Shown here: piece by piece, positions 56,037 to 64,000 of the stretch | How positions within the stretch are numbered: the stretch's first letter is position 1 | Layout of the letters: every line of letters begins with the position of its first letter | NCBI RefSeq assembly: GCF_004770145.1 | Contig: NZ_RQFW01000018.1 | Span: forward strand, 444,422 to 508,421 | Length of the DNA stretch: 64,000 nt | Direction: 5' to 3' | DNA from: Leptospira bourretii | GTDB lineage: Bacteria; Spirochaetota; Leptospiria; Leptospirales; Leptospiraceae | Made by a program: the position numbers and the translations under genes | The notes under the pieces: model-generated | What the model saw: only the letters and a program-made list of their open reading frames with translations | Told to the model about the DNA's origin: nothing | Database searches by the model: none

Positions 56037-58109
56037 ATGAAGAAACTCTTTCTTTTTCTTATCTTATTCCACCTCAGTTGTCTTTCAGAGGAAAGGAATG
56101 TAAAAGCAGAAGCAGAGAAAGGATTTTTAGACCTAAGCCATCATTCCTTTGTGAACGAACCCTTTGTTGTTTTGAATGGGGAATGGAAATTCTTTTGGAA
56201 TACGTCTCCATTACAAATAAAAGAAACTGATTCCGATTTATTCCTTAACCTTCCGAAACATTGGAACGGATACAAAATGAATTATGGTTCCCTTGGTGGA
56301 TTTGGACATGCTAGTTTTAGGATCAAATTAAAACTAGCAGACAACAAACAAGAGACCATGGCCCTGACTGTCCCCGAACAGGACACTTCGTACGCTATTT
56401 ATGCCAATGGAAAGTATTTAGGTGGATCGGGAAAACCTGGACCCAATCCAAACGAATACATTCCACAAGTTAAATCGACAGTGGTCGTATTACCACAAAG
56501 TCCAGAAATCACGATCGATCTCTATGTTGCAAATTATGTACATAGAAAAGGAGGGATTTGGAACGATATAGTCATTTCCAATTACACTAAAGCAGAAAGT
56601 CGACTCACCAAACGAAAGATCAACGAAACCATGTTGTCATCCATTCTTGCCTTTGTTGGTTTTTTCTTTTTAGTCATGTATTTCTACAATCGCGATGGAA
56701 AACATACAATCGGTATCTTTTTGTTTTCACTGGCCGTATTACTTAGAACCATTTCAACTGGAGAACGAATTCTAATAGAATTTATAGATGTTCCCTATTG
56801 GATATTGTTACGCCTAGAATACCTTTCTTGGTATTGGTCAGCTCCTCTTTTATATCATTATTTTTATACAATTTTCCCCGAAGATTTTTCGAAACGAATG
56901 GGGGCATTCTTTTATACTCTTTCCTCTATTTTAACCGTTGGCCTTTTGTTACCGCCAGTGTATTTTACGGAAACTGCATCCATCTACCCCATCGCATTTG
57001 TGGCAAATGGAATCATTATATTTATTTATTTATACCGAGCTTATACAAAAAAACGGATGGAATCCAAACCATTGTTATTCGGAATGCTTTTGGTTCTTGC
57101 TGCTGCTACCAATGATGTCCTGCATGCTGAATCTTATATCCATACGATGTATGTTGCCCCCGCAAGTGTCGTAATATTCGTTTTTTTGCAAGTTATGACC
57201 TTTGGGCGAATCGTTCGCCAAACAATGACAAAAACTCTAGAGTTTGCGCAAGAACAGAAACAACTTAGTAATTCCTTCAGTCGCTTTGTTCCAACAGAAT
57301 TTTTGTATCACTTAGGCAAATCCGATATCCGGTATGTAGACTTAGGTGACCAAGTACAAAAAAGAATGACCATTCTGTTTGCCGACATTAGATCATTTAC
57401 CGAATTTTCAGAAACACTTACACCAAAAGAAAACTTTGATTTTTTAAATAGTTACCTCCAAAGAGTTGGCCCCATCATTCGACACAACAATGGGTTTATC
57501 GATAAATTTATTGGCGATGCGGTGATGGCACTCTTTCCATATGACATCAATGATGCGGTAAAAGCGGCAGTCGAAATGCAAGATGCCATTCGTATTTATA
57601 ACGGTCACAGAGCCAATTGTGGATACATCCCCATCGAAGTAGGAATTGGAATCCATACAGGAAACCTCACCTTAGGAATCTTAGGTGAACATAAAAGAAT
57701 GGAAGGAACCGTTATCTCTGATGCAGTCAACCTCGCATCCCGCATTGAAGGAATTACCAAACTCTTTTCTTCTCGTATTGTCATCAGTGCAGATACCTTT
57801 ATCGAAGCATCGGAAGGACTTGGTTACCACTACCGATTGCTTGACCGAGTGGCAATCAAAGGAAAAACAGAATCCGTTTTCGTTGTAGAAGTTTTAGATG
57901 GATATGAACCAGACAAAGCATCAAGGCTTATCTCGATCAAAGACGAATACACTTTGGCCCTGGATGCATTCCGCAGGGATGATTTTAAAGAAGCCATTGA
58001 TGGGTTTTCTAAATTATTAGATAAAAACCCCGATGATTCGGTCTCGAGGTTATTTTTAGAACGTTGTCATGAAGCCAAAGAAAGAACAAAGATGGAATTT
58101 GGATCTTAG
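56037..58109 (+). CDS. 7TM-DISM receptor with complete class III nucleotidyl cyclase
   Basis: 690 residues: a lipobox-like signal (FHLSC), a DISM extracellular domain (about 30-185), seven TM helices (about 200-395), a class III cyclase domain (about 440-610) and a TPR-like tail. Unlike the pair at 17.4-21.6 kb, its catalytic set is complete: Asp450 (FADIRSF) and Asp494 (KFIGDAVMA) for metals, Asn565 and Arg569 (SDAVNLASR) for the transition state. It should work as a homodimer making cAMP or cGMP in response to an extracellular ligand. It abuts the glutamate-synthase-like gene and converges with the permease gene, with a 4-base overlap. Confidence 0.92.
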   Translation: MKKLFLFLILFHLSCLSEERNVKAEAEKGFLDLSHHSFVNEPFVVLNGEWKFFWNTSPLQIKETDSDLFLNLPKHWNGYKMNYGSLGGFGHASFRIKLKLADNKQETMALTVPEQDTSYAIYANGKYLGGSGKPGPNPNEYIPQVKSTVVVLPQSPEITIDLYVANYVHRKGGIWNDIVISNYTKAESRLTKRKINETMLSSILAFVGFFFLVMYFYNRDGKHTIGIFLFSLAVLLRTISTGERILIEFIDVPYWILLRLEYLSWYWSAPLLYHYFYTIFPEDFSKRMGAFFYTLSSILTVGLLLPPVYFTETASIYPIAFVANGIIIFIYLYRAYTKKRMESKPLLFGMLLVLAAATNDVLHAESYIHTMYVAPASVVIFVFLQVMTFGRIVRQTMTKTLEFAQEQKQLSNSFSRFVPTEFLYHLGKSDIRYVDLGDQVQKRMTILFADIRSFTEFSETLTPKENFDFLNSYLQRVGPIIRHNNGFIDKFIGDAVMALFPYDINDAVKAAVEMQDAIRIYNGHRANCGYIPIEVGIGIHTGNLTLGILGEHKRMEGTVISDAVNLASRIEGITKLFSSRIVISADTFIEASEGLGYHYRLLDRVAIKGKTESVFVVEVLDGYEPDKASRLISIKDEYTLALDAFRRDDFKEAIDGFSKLLDKNPDDSVSRLFLERCHEAKERTKMEFGS

Positions 58110-59401
58110 TTCTTTTTTTGTTTCCAGAAATACCCAAACCCCAATAAAAAACCAAAAACAACAACTCCAATTGCCAAATAAGGTTCTGCGAATGAAACCG
58201 ATCCGCAAGCCACAATTCCCAATCCAAGGGCAATGCCAGGTAAAACAGGATAAAAAGGAGCCTTGTACGGCCTTGGCATCAAAGGTTCTTTTTTTCGCAA
58301 AACAAAATAAGAGATTAAACTGAATAGATACATCCCACAAGCACCTAATGCAGAGATGGTGATAAGTTCTGCTGTGTCTAAAAAACTCATACAAAAAATC
58401 CCAAGAACCCCTCCACTTAAAGCAGCATTTTGCGGAACAAGGGAACCTTTGCTTAGCTTAGAAAGATAATTGGGTAAATAACCTTCTTTGGCCATCGCAT
58501 AAATCAATCGAGAGTTTCCAAGTATGATTCCAAATAAAGAAGCAACTAAACCAAACAAACCGATAAAGGTAAACACAAAAGGCCAAATCTGATCTTTACC
58601 GTATAACTTTTGTAATACATAAGACAAGGGATAATCTAATTCAGAGATTTCTTTTGTATCAACAACTGCTGCCGTAAATACGAAAATAAATCCCGCCAAA
58701 CAAAGTAGAGTGAAGATTCCCGCAGTATATCCAATGGGTATATCACGTGCGGGGTTTCTCACTTCTTCTGCGGCCAAGGCCACTCCTTCCACAGCTAAAA
58801 AAAACCAAATGGCAAAAGGAATGGAAAGAAAAACAGAACTCCAAACAATCGAATGAACGTTTGGTAAATTAGGTAGTTTTTCAAATGATACATGCGGTGT
58901 TAAAAATGCCAAATACAACAGAAGTCCAAATACTGCGACGAGTGTCACCAGAAGTTCAAATCGAGCTGTTTGTTTGATTCCTGTTAAGTTGATTAATAAT
59001 AACAAACAGAACATAACGATACCAGCACCAAACGCAGGTATAATGGGAAATAGAAAATGAATGTATCCCCCAAGGGCCGAAGCAATGGCAGGTGGGGCTA
59101 ACAAAAATTCAACAAGAACTAAATAACCTGTGACCAGTCCAAACAAGTCTCCTAATGCCCGTTTAGCATAAGCAGATGGGCCACCAGATTGTGGAATGCT
59201 TGCTGCAAGTTCTATAAAACATAGAGCAAAGAGTACGTAAAAAGTGGCCACAAGAACAACCGCAAAACCAAATTCCCAAAAACTCGCCTTGGACCATCCA
59301 AAGTTCCAACCAAAATAATCACCCGAAATGACAAGTCCCACAGCAATGCCCCATAAATGAACAGAATGTAGAACTTTATGCATTTTTTGATCTTCTTTCA
59401 T
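58106..59401 (-). CDS. APC-family amino acid/ethanolamine permease
   Basis: 431 residues with about twelve TM helices. HLWGIAVGLVISGDYFGWN is the N-terminal APC motif. IELAASIPQSGGPSAYAKRALGDLFGLVTGYLVLVEF resembles ethanolamine permeases of the EAT family most closely. AVEGVALAAEEVRNPARDIPIGYTAGI is the TM6-TM7 region. Ethanolamine is a likely substrate, but amino acids cannot be excluded; no ethanolamine-use genes are in the window. It converges with the third cyclase gene. Confidence 0.85.
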   Translation of the reverse strand: MKEDQKMHKVLHSVHLWGIAVGLVISGDYFGWNFGWSKASFWEFGFAVVLVATFYVLFALCFIELAASIPQSGGPSAYAKRALGDLFGLVTGYLVLVEFLLAPPAIASALGGYIHFLFPIIPAFGAGIVMFCLLLLINLTGIKQTARFELLVTLVAVFGLLLYLAFLTPHVSFEKLPNLPNVHSIVWSSVFLSIPFAIWFFLAVEGVALAAEEVRNPARDIPIGYTAGIFTLLCLAGFIFVFTAAVVDTKEISELDYPLSYVLQKLYGKDQIWPFVFTFIGLFGLVASLFGIILGNSRLIYAMAKEGYLPNYLSKLSKGSLVPQNAALSGGVLGIFCMSFLDTAELITISALGACGMYLFSLISYFVLRKKEPLMPRPYKAPFYPVLPGIALGLGIVACGSVSFAEPYLAIGVVVFGFLLGFGYFWKQKKN

Positions 59402-59610
59402 CCTACCTGCTTGCTCCCAAGTCCTTCTTTCGTAAAAGGAAACGTGATGGAGACTAAATCACAATTAAACAATGCAATATACTAATTTATGGGCTTAACC
59501 TGAGGCAAGTTCTTTCAAACTCCGAATGGAGAATGTTTGGTGGCTTCCACTTCTTTTCCAAATCGCTCCCAATTTCTCGAAGTATTTCTGCTAAACGGGA
59601 AAATTCGGTA

Positions 59611-59639
59611 TTGCAAATGATTCTAAATCCTAATAATAT
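59611..59639 (+). promoter_or_regulatory. Putative promoter of the coiled-coil secreted-protein gene
   Basis: TTGCAA (59611-59616), a 17-base spacer, TAATAT (59634-59639). The predicted start near 59646 supports ATG 59668 as the gene start. The rest of the 266-base gap from the permease gene shows no gene. Confidence 0.5.
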
Positions 59640-59667
59640 AGGGAAAATGCTAGAACGGACCTTCATT

Positions 59668-60489
59668 ATGCGAAACAAACACTTAGCTTTCATTGTATTT
59701 ATTTTTTGTATCATCTCCCCATTGGCTGCTGTCCAAACAATTCTCTTGAAACAAGGAAAGTCCATCAAAGGTGTGATCACCAATCAAAATGTGGATAGTG
59801 TGGAAGTAGACACACAAAACGGAAAACATATGGTGATTTCCAAAAAAACCGTTTTAAAGATTATCTACAAAGACGTTGCGGAATCTGAAGAAGAAATCAT
59901 CCGTAGAGAAGAAGAAGAAAAAAGAAAATCCGAAAAAGAAAAAGCCATCGCCGCCAAACAAGAGGAGATTCGTAAACGCAGAGAAGAATTAATGCGACAA
60001 GAATCAGAAAGAAAAATGAACCAAGAAGGTGGTGAAGTGGTTACCCATAGCCTACGTGATTCCTTTGTACTTGGATCTGTTGCCGATGGCAATATGATCA
60101 CACTTGCACCTGATTCAGCAAAATGCCAGTCTTACCAATCCTATCCAGAGTACTTTTGGTTGTTTGGTGCTCTCCGTTTCAAAGAACCAAATTGGGATGT
60201 ATTACTTCCTAAAGACAATCGTCCCGTTCGCATCAAACAAACATCCACTTGGGGAGACATGGCAATTACACTCCTTGGCGGATTCCTGATCACAATCACA
60301 CGTAAAACCATTGTCGTTGATGTTTGTGAAGGAAGCGGTTATCGTATGGTGTCTGACTCAGAAATCAAACGCATCAAAGATGAAGCTGTTGAACAAATCA
60401 AAACAGAACAAGAACTGAAAGAAGCGGAAGAAAAATACGAGTTAGAACAACTTGAAAAAGATTTAGAAACTCTAAAGAAGAGAAGATAA
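59668..60489 (+). CDS. Exported protein with SH3-like start and coiled coil, unknown function
   Basis: 273 residues. A signal peptide (RNKHLAFIVFIFCIISPLAAV) precedes a short beta domain (ILLKQGKSIKGVITNQNVDSVEVDT...), which looks like a small SH3/LSm-like strand set. A charged coiled coil (about 75-125: EEIIRREEEEKRKSEKEKA...) follows, then a C-terminal domain (YFWLFGALRFKEPN...WGDMAITLLGGFLITITRK). A final Glu/Lys-rich helix ends the protein. I do not recognise the family. It is followed by the two lipoprotein genes. Confidence 0.7.
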   Translation: MRNKHLAFIVFIFCIISPLAAVQTILLKQGKSIKGVITNQNVDSVEVDTQNGKHMVISKKTVLKIIYKDVAESEEEIIRREEEEKRKSEKEKAIAAKQEEIRKRREELMRQESERKMNQEGGEVVTHSLRDSFVLGSVADGNMITLAPDSAKCQSYQSYPEYFWLFGALRFKEPNWDVLLPKDNRPVRIKQTSTWGDMAITLLGGFLITITRKTIVVDVCEGSGYRMVSDSEIKRIKDEAVEQIKTEQELKEAEEKYELEQLEKDLETLKKRR

Positions 60490-60507
60490 TCGAACAGGTC
60501 GACTGAA

Positions 60508-61344
60508 ATGAAATCTACTTACCTTCAAGTAATACCAGCAATGCGATTCAAAATGTCGATTGGATTGTTATTTCTATTGTTTTCTTTTTTTCAAAACTGT
60601 TATTTCAATCCGGTTGTAAATGGGATTTTGAATCCAGTAGAAAAGGAAGCAGATAGTTCCTTGGCCGCACTTGGATTGGTTGGACTTGATAGTCAATCAA
60701 TTACCGTTAGCATATCGGGCCAAATCAAAAGATTAGGCATTGCATTTGCTGGCACAGAAGTCAAAGTAATTGGTCCATCTTTTTCTTCTAAAGATATGGC
60801 GAATTCTTCAACAACAAATGAAGCAGGTAGATTCTATCTAAATGTTTCAACAGGGCTGGTGACTTTGCAATTTTCTGATTCTGGTACAATTGTAAATATA
60901 CAAATAAGCATTACCCCATTCTCTGCATCAGTTATCTCTATTGACAATATTAACTATTCGATACAAAACTTGGATGTTTATTTCCCTGGAGAGGAACCTA
61001 CCGTTTATTTAGAATTAATCTCATCCATGCCATATGATGGTTTACTAATCGATGATAGTAACTATAGTACGATTACCTCAACAGGATTTAAATTTAAATT
61101 TTCTGAAGATGTAGAATATCCATCTAATCCGCCCCTTTGGCTAGCTGAAAATTTTATAACAAATCCATCCATTACCTTTGAAACAGCGATTATTTCCAAA
61201 ACTGATGTGACGCTCCCCCTTGCTAGTTCATTAACTCAATTCACCCCTTACACAATTAATTTGAACTCTGGTATCAAAACTGCTACGGGCAAGACGATCA
61301 AGCAGACAACTATTTTGTTTTTTGTTGGACCATTATCCTTATAA
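60508..61344 (+). CDS. Leptospira-type 'NCYFNP' lipoprotein, copy 1
   Basis: 278 residues. A signal peptide ends in SFFQNC, and the mature protein begins CYFNPVVNGILNPVEKE. A carboxypeptidase-regulatory-like beta domain follows (VSISGQIKRLGIAFAGTEVKV...NEAGRFYLNVSTGLVTLQFSDSG). The last third contains an Ig-like segment (YLELISSMPYDGLL...FKFSEDVEYPSNPPLWLAENFITNPSITFET). It is clearly paralogous to the gene at 61528. The start may instead be ATG 60541. Probably a surface or periplasmic lipoprotein of unknown role. Confidence 0.78.
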   Translation: MKSTYLQVIPAMRFKMSIGLLFLLFSFFQNCYFNPVVNGILNPVEKEADSSLAALGLVGLDSQSITVSISGQIKRLGIAFAGTEVKVIGPSFSSKDMANSSTTNEAGRFYLNVSTGLVTLQFSDSGTIVNIQISITPFSASVISIDNINYSIQNLDVYFPGEEPTVYLELISSMPYDGLLIDDSNYSTITSTGFKFKFSEDVEYPSNPPLWLAENFITNPSITFETAIISKTDVTLPLASSLTQFTPYTINLNSGIKTATGKTIKQTTILFFVGPLSL

Positions 61345-61424
61345 TAAGGGACGCTTTCCATTACCCATATACTGAAACTTATGAATTTCAACCATATCGA
61401 CACCAAACTTTATCAATAAATTTC

Positions 61425-61453
61425 TTGCCAAACATTCCGGATTTTTATATAAT
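61425..61453 (+). promoter_or_regulatory. Strong sigma-70-type promoter of the second lipoprotein
   Basis: TTGCCA (61425-61430), exactly 17 bases, TATAAT (61448-61453). The start near 61460 gives a 68-base leader with GGAGA before the ATG at 61528. The two lipoprotein genes are therefore not necessarily one transcript. Confidence 0.7.
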
Positions 61454-61527
61454 TTGACTCTTGGGTTCTGAAACCTAAAAGAAATTCCCGTTTCCGCAAC
61501 TATCCTTTCTTTTTCTGGAGAAATCAT

Positions 61528-62337
61528 ATGAAACCACGACCTAGTTTATCAACATTTTCGATGATTTTAGGTTTATGGATGGTGCTCGGAAATTGTTATT
61601 TCAATCCAGCGGTGCAACTGGTTGTGAATCCAGAAATCACAGAAGAGACCAACCCTGCAACTCTGCTCGGGGTAGCGTCCGTACTTGCTGCTCCGAAAAC
61701 CGTCCAAATCACTGGCCAGATCGTTGATGCAAATGGTGTAGCCGCAGTCGACGCAACTCTAACAATAGTTAGCCGAACTAATCAACTAGAGGGCCTCACG
61801 AATACAATGTTATTAAATGAAGGAGGAAGGTTTTATTTGATTTTAAGCACAGGAGAAACAACGATTCGTGTAGACCAATCAGGTAGTGAATTGTTTACGT
61901 TTACTATTTCAATTCCATTTCCTGGATCATCAATGATCACAAATAAGTCACTAAGTGGCCCAGACGTATTGAATGTAGAATTTTATGAAAAAGGAATCAC
62001 ACCGGCATATTTGGATCTGATCTATTCAACCCCATATGATAAAGCAATCCTTACCAACTGGCCAACATTGGTGATAGTCACTTTCTCTGAAGATTTGGAA
62101 AATCCATCGGATATGCAAATCTTTTTGGATTCAAATGTCATCACAAACCCTCCAATTTCATTTGATGGTTCTTTTTCATCTGTATCAAATAATGTTCTCC
62201 AAATCTATAACTCTTCCAATTTTTCGATAGGAACCAATACATTCACTTTTGGACCTGGTATCAAATCTGTGACAGGAAAAAGTTTATCTCCAAAAACGAT
62301 TACTTATATTTGTAACTTTCCTTGTAATGGCTCATGA
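61528..62337 (+). CDS. 'NCYFNP' lipoprotein, copy 2
   Basis: 269 residues. A signal peptide ends in MVLGNC, and the mature start is CYFNPAVQLVVNPEITEE. The same modules as copy 1 follow: a carboxypeptidase-regulatory-like unit (VQITGQIVDANGVAAVDATLTIV...NEGGRFYLILSTGETTIRVDQSG) and a C-terminal Ig-like unit (YLDLIYSTPYDKAIL...TFSEDLENPSDMQIFLDSNVITNPPISFDG). Its own promoter lies upstream. A tandem duplication with divergence is the simplest origin. Confidence 0.8.
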   Translation: MKPRPSLSTFSMILGLWMVLGNCYFNPAVQLVVNPEITEETNPATLLGVASVLAAPKTVQITGQIVDANGVAAVDATLTIVSRTNQLEGLTNTMLLNEGGRFYLILSTGETTIRVDQSGSELFTFTISIPFPGSSMITNKSLSGPDVLNVEFYEKGITPAYLDLIYSTPYDKAILTNWPTLVIVTFSEDLENPSDMQIFLDSNVITNPPISFDGSFSSVSNNVLQIYNSSNFSIGTNTFTFGPGIKSVTGKSLSPKTITYICNFPCNGS

Positions 62338-62428
62338 GCGAAAAGTCAATTGCTTCGCATACAATTCTTTTCTGACTTCTAAACACATACTTGACAACTC
62401 TCTGAGTTTCGTTTAATTTCTCTAGATC

Positions 62429-64000
62429 GTGAAATTTCCACTTCGATCAAAAACCAATTTCTTTCCTAAATTCATTTTTCCTTTGCTCATTCCATTTCTT
62501 TTGGTCTCTCTTTGCTTTCAATGTTCCCCGTCCAATGAGGAGCCCATCGACACACTTGTCGCCAAAGTCCCAAACCCAAAAACAGTTCGAAACAGTTGGG
62601 TAGAAGACAGTGCCGGTGTTTTAACAGACACCGCGTCCATTGACCAAATGATCAATGCAGAAGAAGCAAACTCTGGAGTAGAAATTGCGGTAGTGACTTT
62701 GCCAACCATCGGAAGTTATGTACCAAAAGACTTTGCTGTTGCACTTTTCAATCACTGGAAAATTGGGAAAAAAGGAAAAGACAATGGAATTCTGATTTTA
62801 CATGTGATCGACCAACGTCGTATAGAAATTGAAACTGGGTATGGGATGGAAGGTGACCTTCCTGATGTCACTGTCAAACGAATCATCGATACATACACCA
62901 TTCCTTCCTTTAAAGAAGATAACTTTCAAAAGGGACACGCGGACACTGTGTCCGCCATTATCACTAAATTAAACCATCCGGAGTTAGCAGTAGAAGATTT
63001 AGTTTCGAATACAACCGGAACCGACTATGCTGCTGATGCCAGTGCCTATCCTTCAAATAACGATACACCAAATGAATCAAAAAGAACGGACGAATACGAT
63101 TACCAAGGAAAATCCTATTCGCAACTAACAGATGATGAGAAACGAATTTTAGAAGAAACCGTTGAAAGATACAATACCACTAGTAATTATTTTTTAAACG
63201 ATGAAGAATCAAGGCTTTTAAACGAAAAATTTACCGAACTGGAAAAAATCGAAAAAGAAGAATCACTTCGTAATAAAAAATATTTTATATTTGGATATCT
63301 TGCCCTTTTTGTATTTTTAAATTTATTTCAAAGGGTTGTGGTTTGGTTTACACCTTCCCCTACTGCAAAGTATCATATCGTCCACAAAACCGATTTCATT
63401 TTGTTTTATGGAATTGTGATTAGTCCTGTCATCATTGCCATCACTCTTCTTTCTTTGGTATTGGATGATGCCTTGTTTCCAGTATCAATCTTTCTCATCA
63501 TAGGCAGCATTATAATATTTTTTATTTTTTGGGGCGACTTACGAATGCGTAAGTTAATGGAACGTTTGCAATCCATTCGAAATATTCCCAGAAAATGCAA
63601 AAAATGTGGAACGACAATGACAAAACTTTCTGAAGAAGCAGATAACAAACATTTGTCGGAAGGACAGGTATCTGAAGAAATTGTCAATTCGATTGATTAT
63701 GATGTTTGGGTATGCCCAAGTTGCCATTCCAATGCCATTTTAAAATTTCCGAACATCAATCCAGAATACATTCACAAAGGAACTTCTTTTCCAAAAATTA
63801 AATCTTGTCCTGAATGTAAGTTTGAAACTTTTGTTTGTAGATCCAGCCGTATCCTTTCGGAAGCAACTTATAGCAGTTCTGGTAAAGTGGAAGTGAAACG
63901 AACCTGTGCCCATTGCAAACACAGTGCCACCGAATACGAAACCATTCCCAAAAAACAAAAGAGTTCCTCCGGCGGTTCCTCTGGCGGCGGTGGGGGTGGT
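62429..64000 (+). CDS. TPM-domain (YgcG/Psb32-like) membrane protein with zinc ribbons, partial
   Basis: 524 codons are open from GTG 62429 to the right edge, so the C-terminus is missing. A lipoprotein-like signal (LVSLCFQC) precedes a TPM domain (about 55-190: NSWVEDSAGVLTD, VEIAVVTLPTIGSYVPKDFAVALFNHWKIGKKGKDNGILIL, IEIETGYGMEGDLPD). A Ser/Asn/Asp-rich linker, three hydrophobic helices (about 290-370) and two cytoplasmic zinc-ribbon-like Cys clusters follow (CKKCG...CPSC; CPEC...CAHC). A Gly/Ser-rich tail begins at the edge (GGSSGGGGGG). GTG is the first possible start after an in-frame stop. TPM proteins are linked to phosphatase or repair roles; the function here is unknown. Confidence 0.82.
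   Translation, partial: MKFPLRSKTNFFPKFIFPLLIPFLLVSLCFQCSPSNEEPIDTLVAKVPNPKTVRNSWVEDSAGVLTDTASIDQMINAEEANSGVEIAVVTLPTIGSYVPKDFAVALFNHWKIGKKGKDNGILILHVIDQRRIEIETGYGMEGDLPDVTVKRIIDTYTIPSFKEDNFQKGHADTVSAIITKLNHPELAVEDLVSNTTGTDYAADASAYPSNNDTPNESKRTDEYDYQGKSYSQLTDDEKRILEETVERYNTTSNYFLNDEESRLLNEKFTELEKIEKEESLRNKKYFIFGYLALFVFLNLFQRVVVWFTPSPTAKYHIVHKTDFILFYGIVISPVIIAITLLSLVLDDALFPVSIFLIIGSIIIFFIFWGDLRMRKLMERLQSIRNIPRKCKKCGTTMTKLSEEADNKHLSEGQVSEEIVNSIDYDVWVCPSCHSNAILKFPNINPEYIHKGTSFPKIKSCPECKFETFVCRSSRILSEATYSSSGKVEVKRTCAHCKHSATEYETIPKKQKSSSGGSSGGGGGG

Noticed and set aside
61339..61527. 62-residue minus-strand frame between the two lipoproteins
   Set aside because: It spans a near-consensus promoter for the second lipoprotein and shows no protein features.

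Overview
The window looks like chromosomal DNA of a spirochaete, most likely a free-living (saprophytic) Leptospira. The evidence is AT-rich DNA, a FliG-like/FliH flagellar pair, many 7TM-DISM receptors, 'NCYFNP'-type lipoproteins, B12 lower-ligand assembly genes and densely packed short operons. I see no insertion sequence, prophage, CRISPR array, tRNA or rRNA gene. The genus assignment is inferred from gene content, not from a search.

Layout. 1-2.8 kb (minus): an operon of a sigma-70-family factor, a 236-residue protein of unknown function and a CHAT protease that runs off the left edge. 2.8-10.4 kb: M23 peptidase, long-chain acyl-CoA ligase, membrane-bound AraC-type regulator and dnaE. 10.5-13.0 kb: cobT-cobS-cobC, for joining the nucleotide loop of cobalamin. 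13.0-17.3 kb: gatB, a two-domain bacteriohemerythrin and an aldehyde dehydrogenase. 17.4-21.6 kb: two overlapping 7TM-DISM class III cyclase genes whose active-site losses are complementary. 21.7-27.8 kb: a fliG-like gene, fliH and two overlapping 7TM-DISM histidine-kinase-like genes, both without the phospho-acceptor His. 27.8-35.5 kb: a nitric oxide detoxification island with a Crp/Fnr regulator, nnrS, norCBQD on the minus strand and norEF on the plus strand. The regulator carries an FNR-like ExxSR recognition helix, and two perfect TTGAT-N4-ATCAA boxes lie beside its putative targets.

35.5-50.2 kb: mtnC, an MFS transporter, a membrane-anchored protein, a WecG/TagA glycosyltransferase, a very large acidic-repeat/TPR membrane protein, an exported protein with two CBM48-like modules, and a long minus-strand operon (PilZ, NAD(P)-binding protein, acyltransferase, metK, transketolase C-terminal half, clpS), with an MBOAT acyltransferase beyond it. 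50.3-58.1 kb: two lipoproteins, ssb, a PAS histidine kinase with its response regulator, and an FMN glutamate-synthase-like protein abutting a third, catalytically complete 7TM-DISM cyclase. 58.1-64 kb: an APC permease, an exported coiled-coil protein, two paralogous lipoproteins and a TPM-domain protein that runs off the right edge.

The strongest candidates for something undescribed are the tandem cyclases at 17.4-21.6 kb. One keeps both metal Asp residues but has lost the Asn/Arg pair; the other keeps Asn/Arg but has lost one metal Asp. This is the pattern expected of an obligate C1/C2-like heterodimer. Second is the sigma factor / unknown protein / CHAT protease operon, which resembles in outline the protease-controlled sigma switch known from Craspase but has no CRISPR parts.
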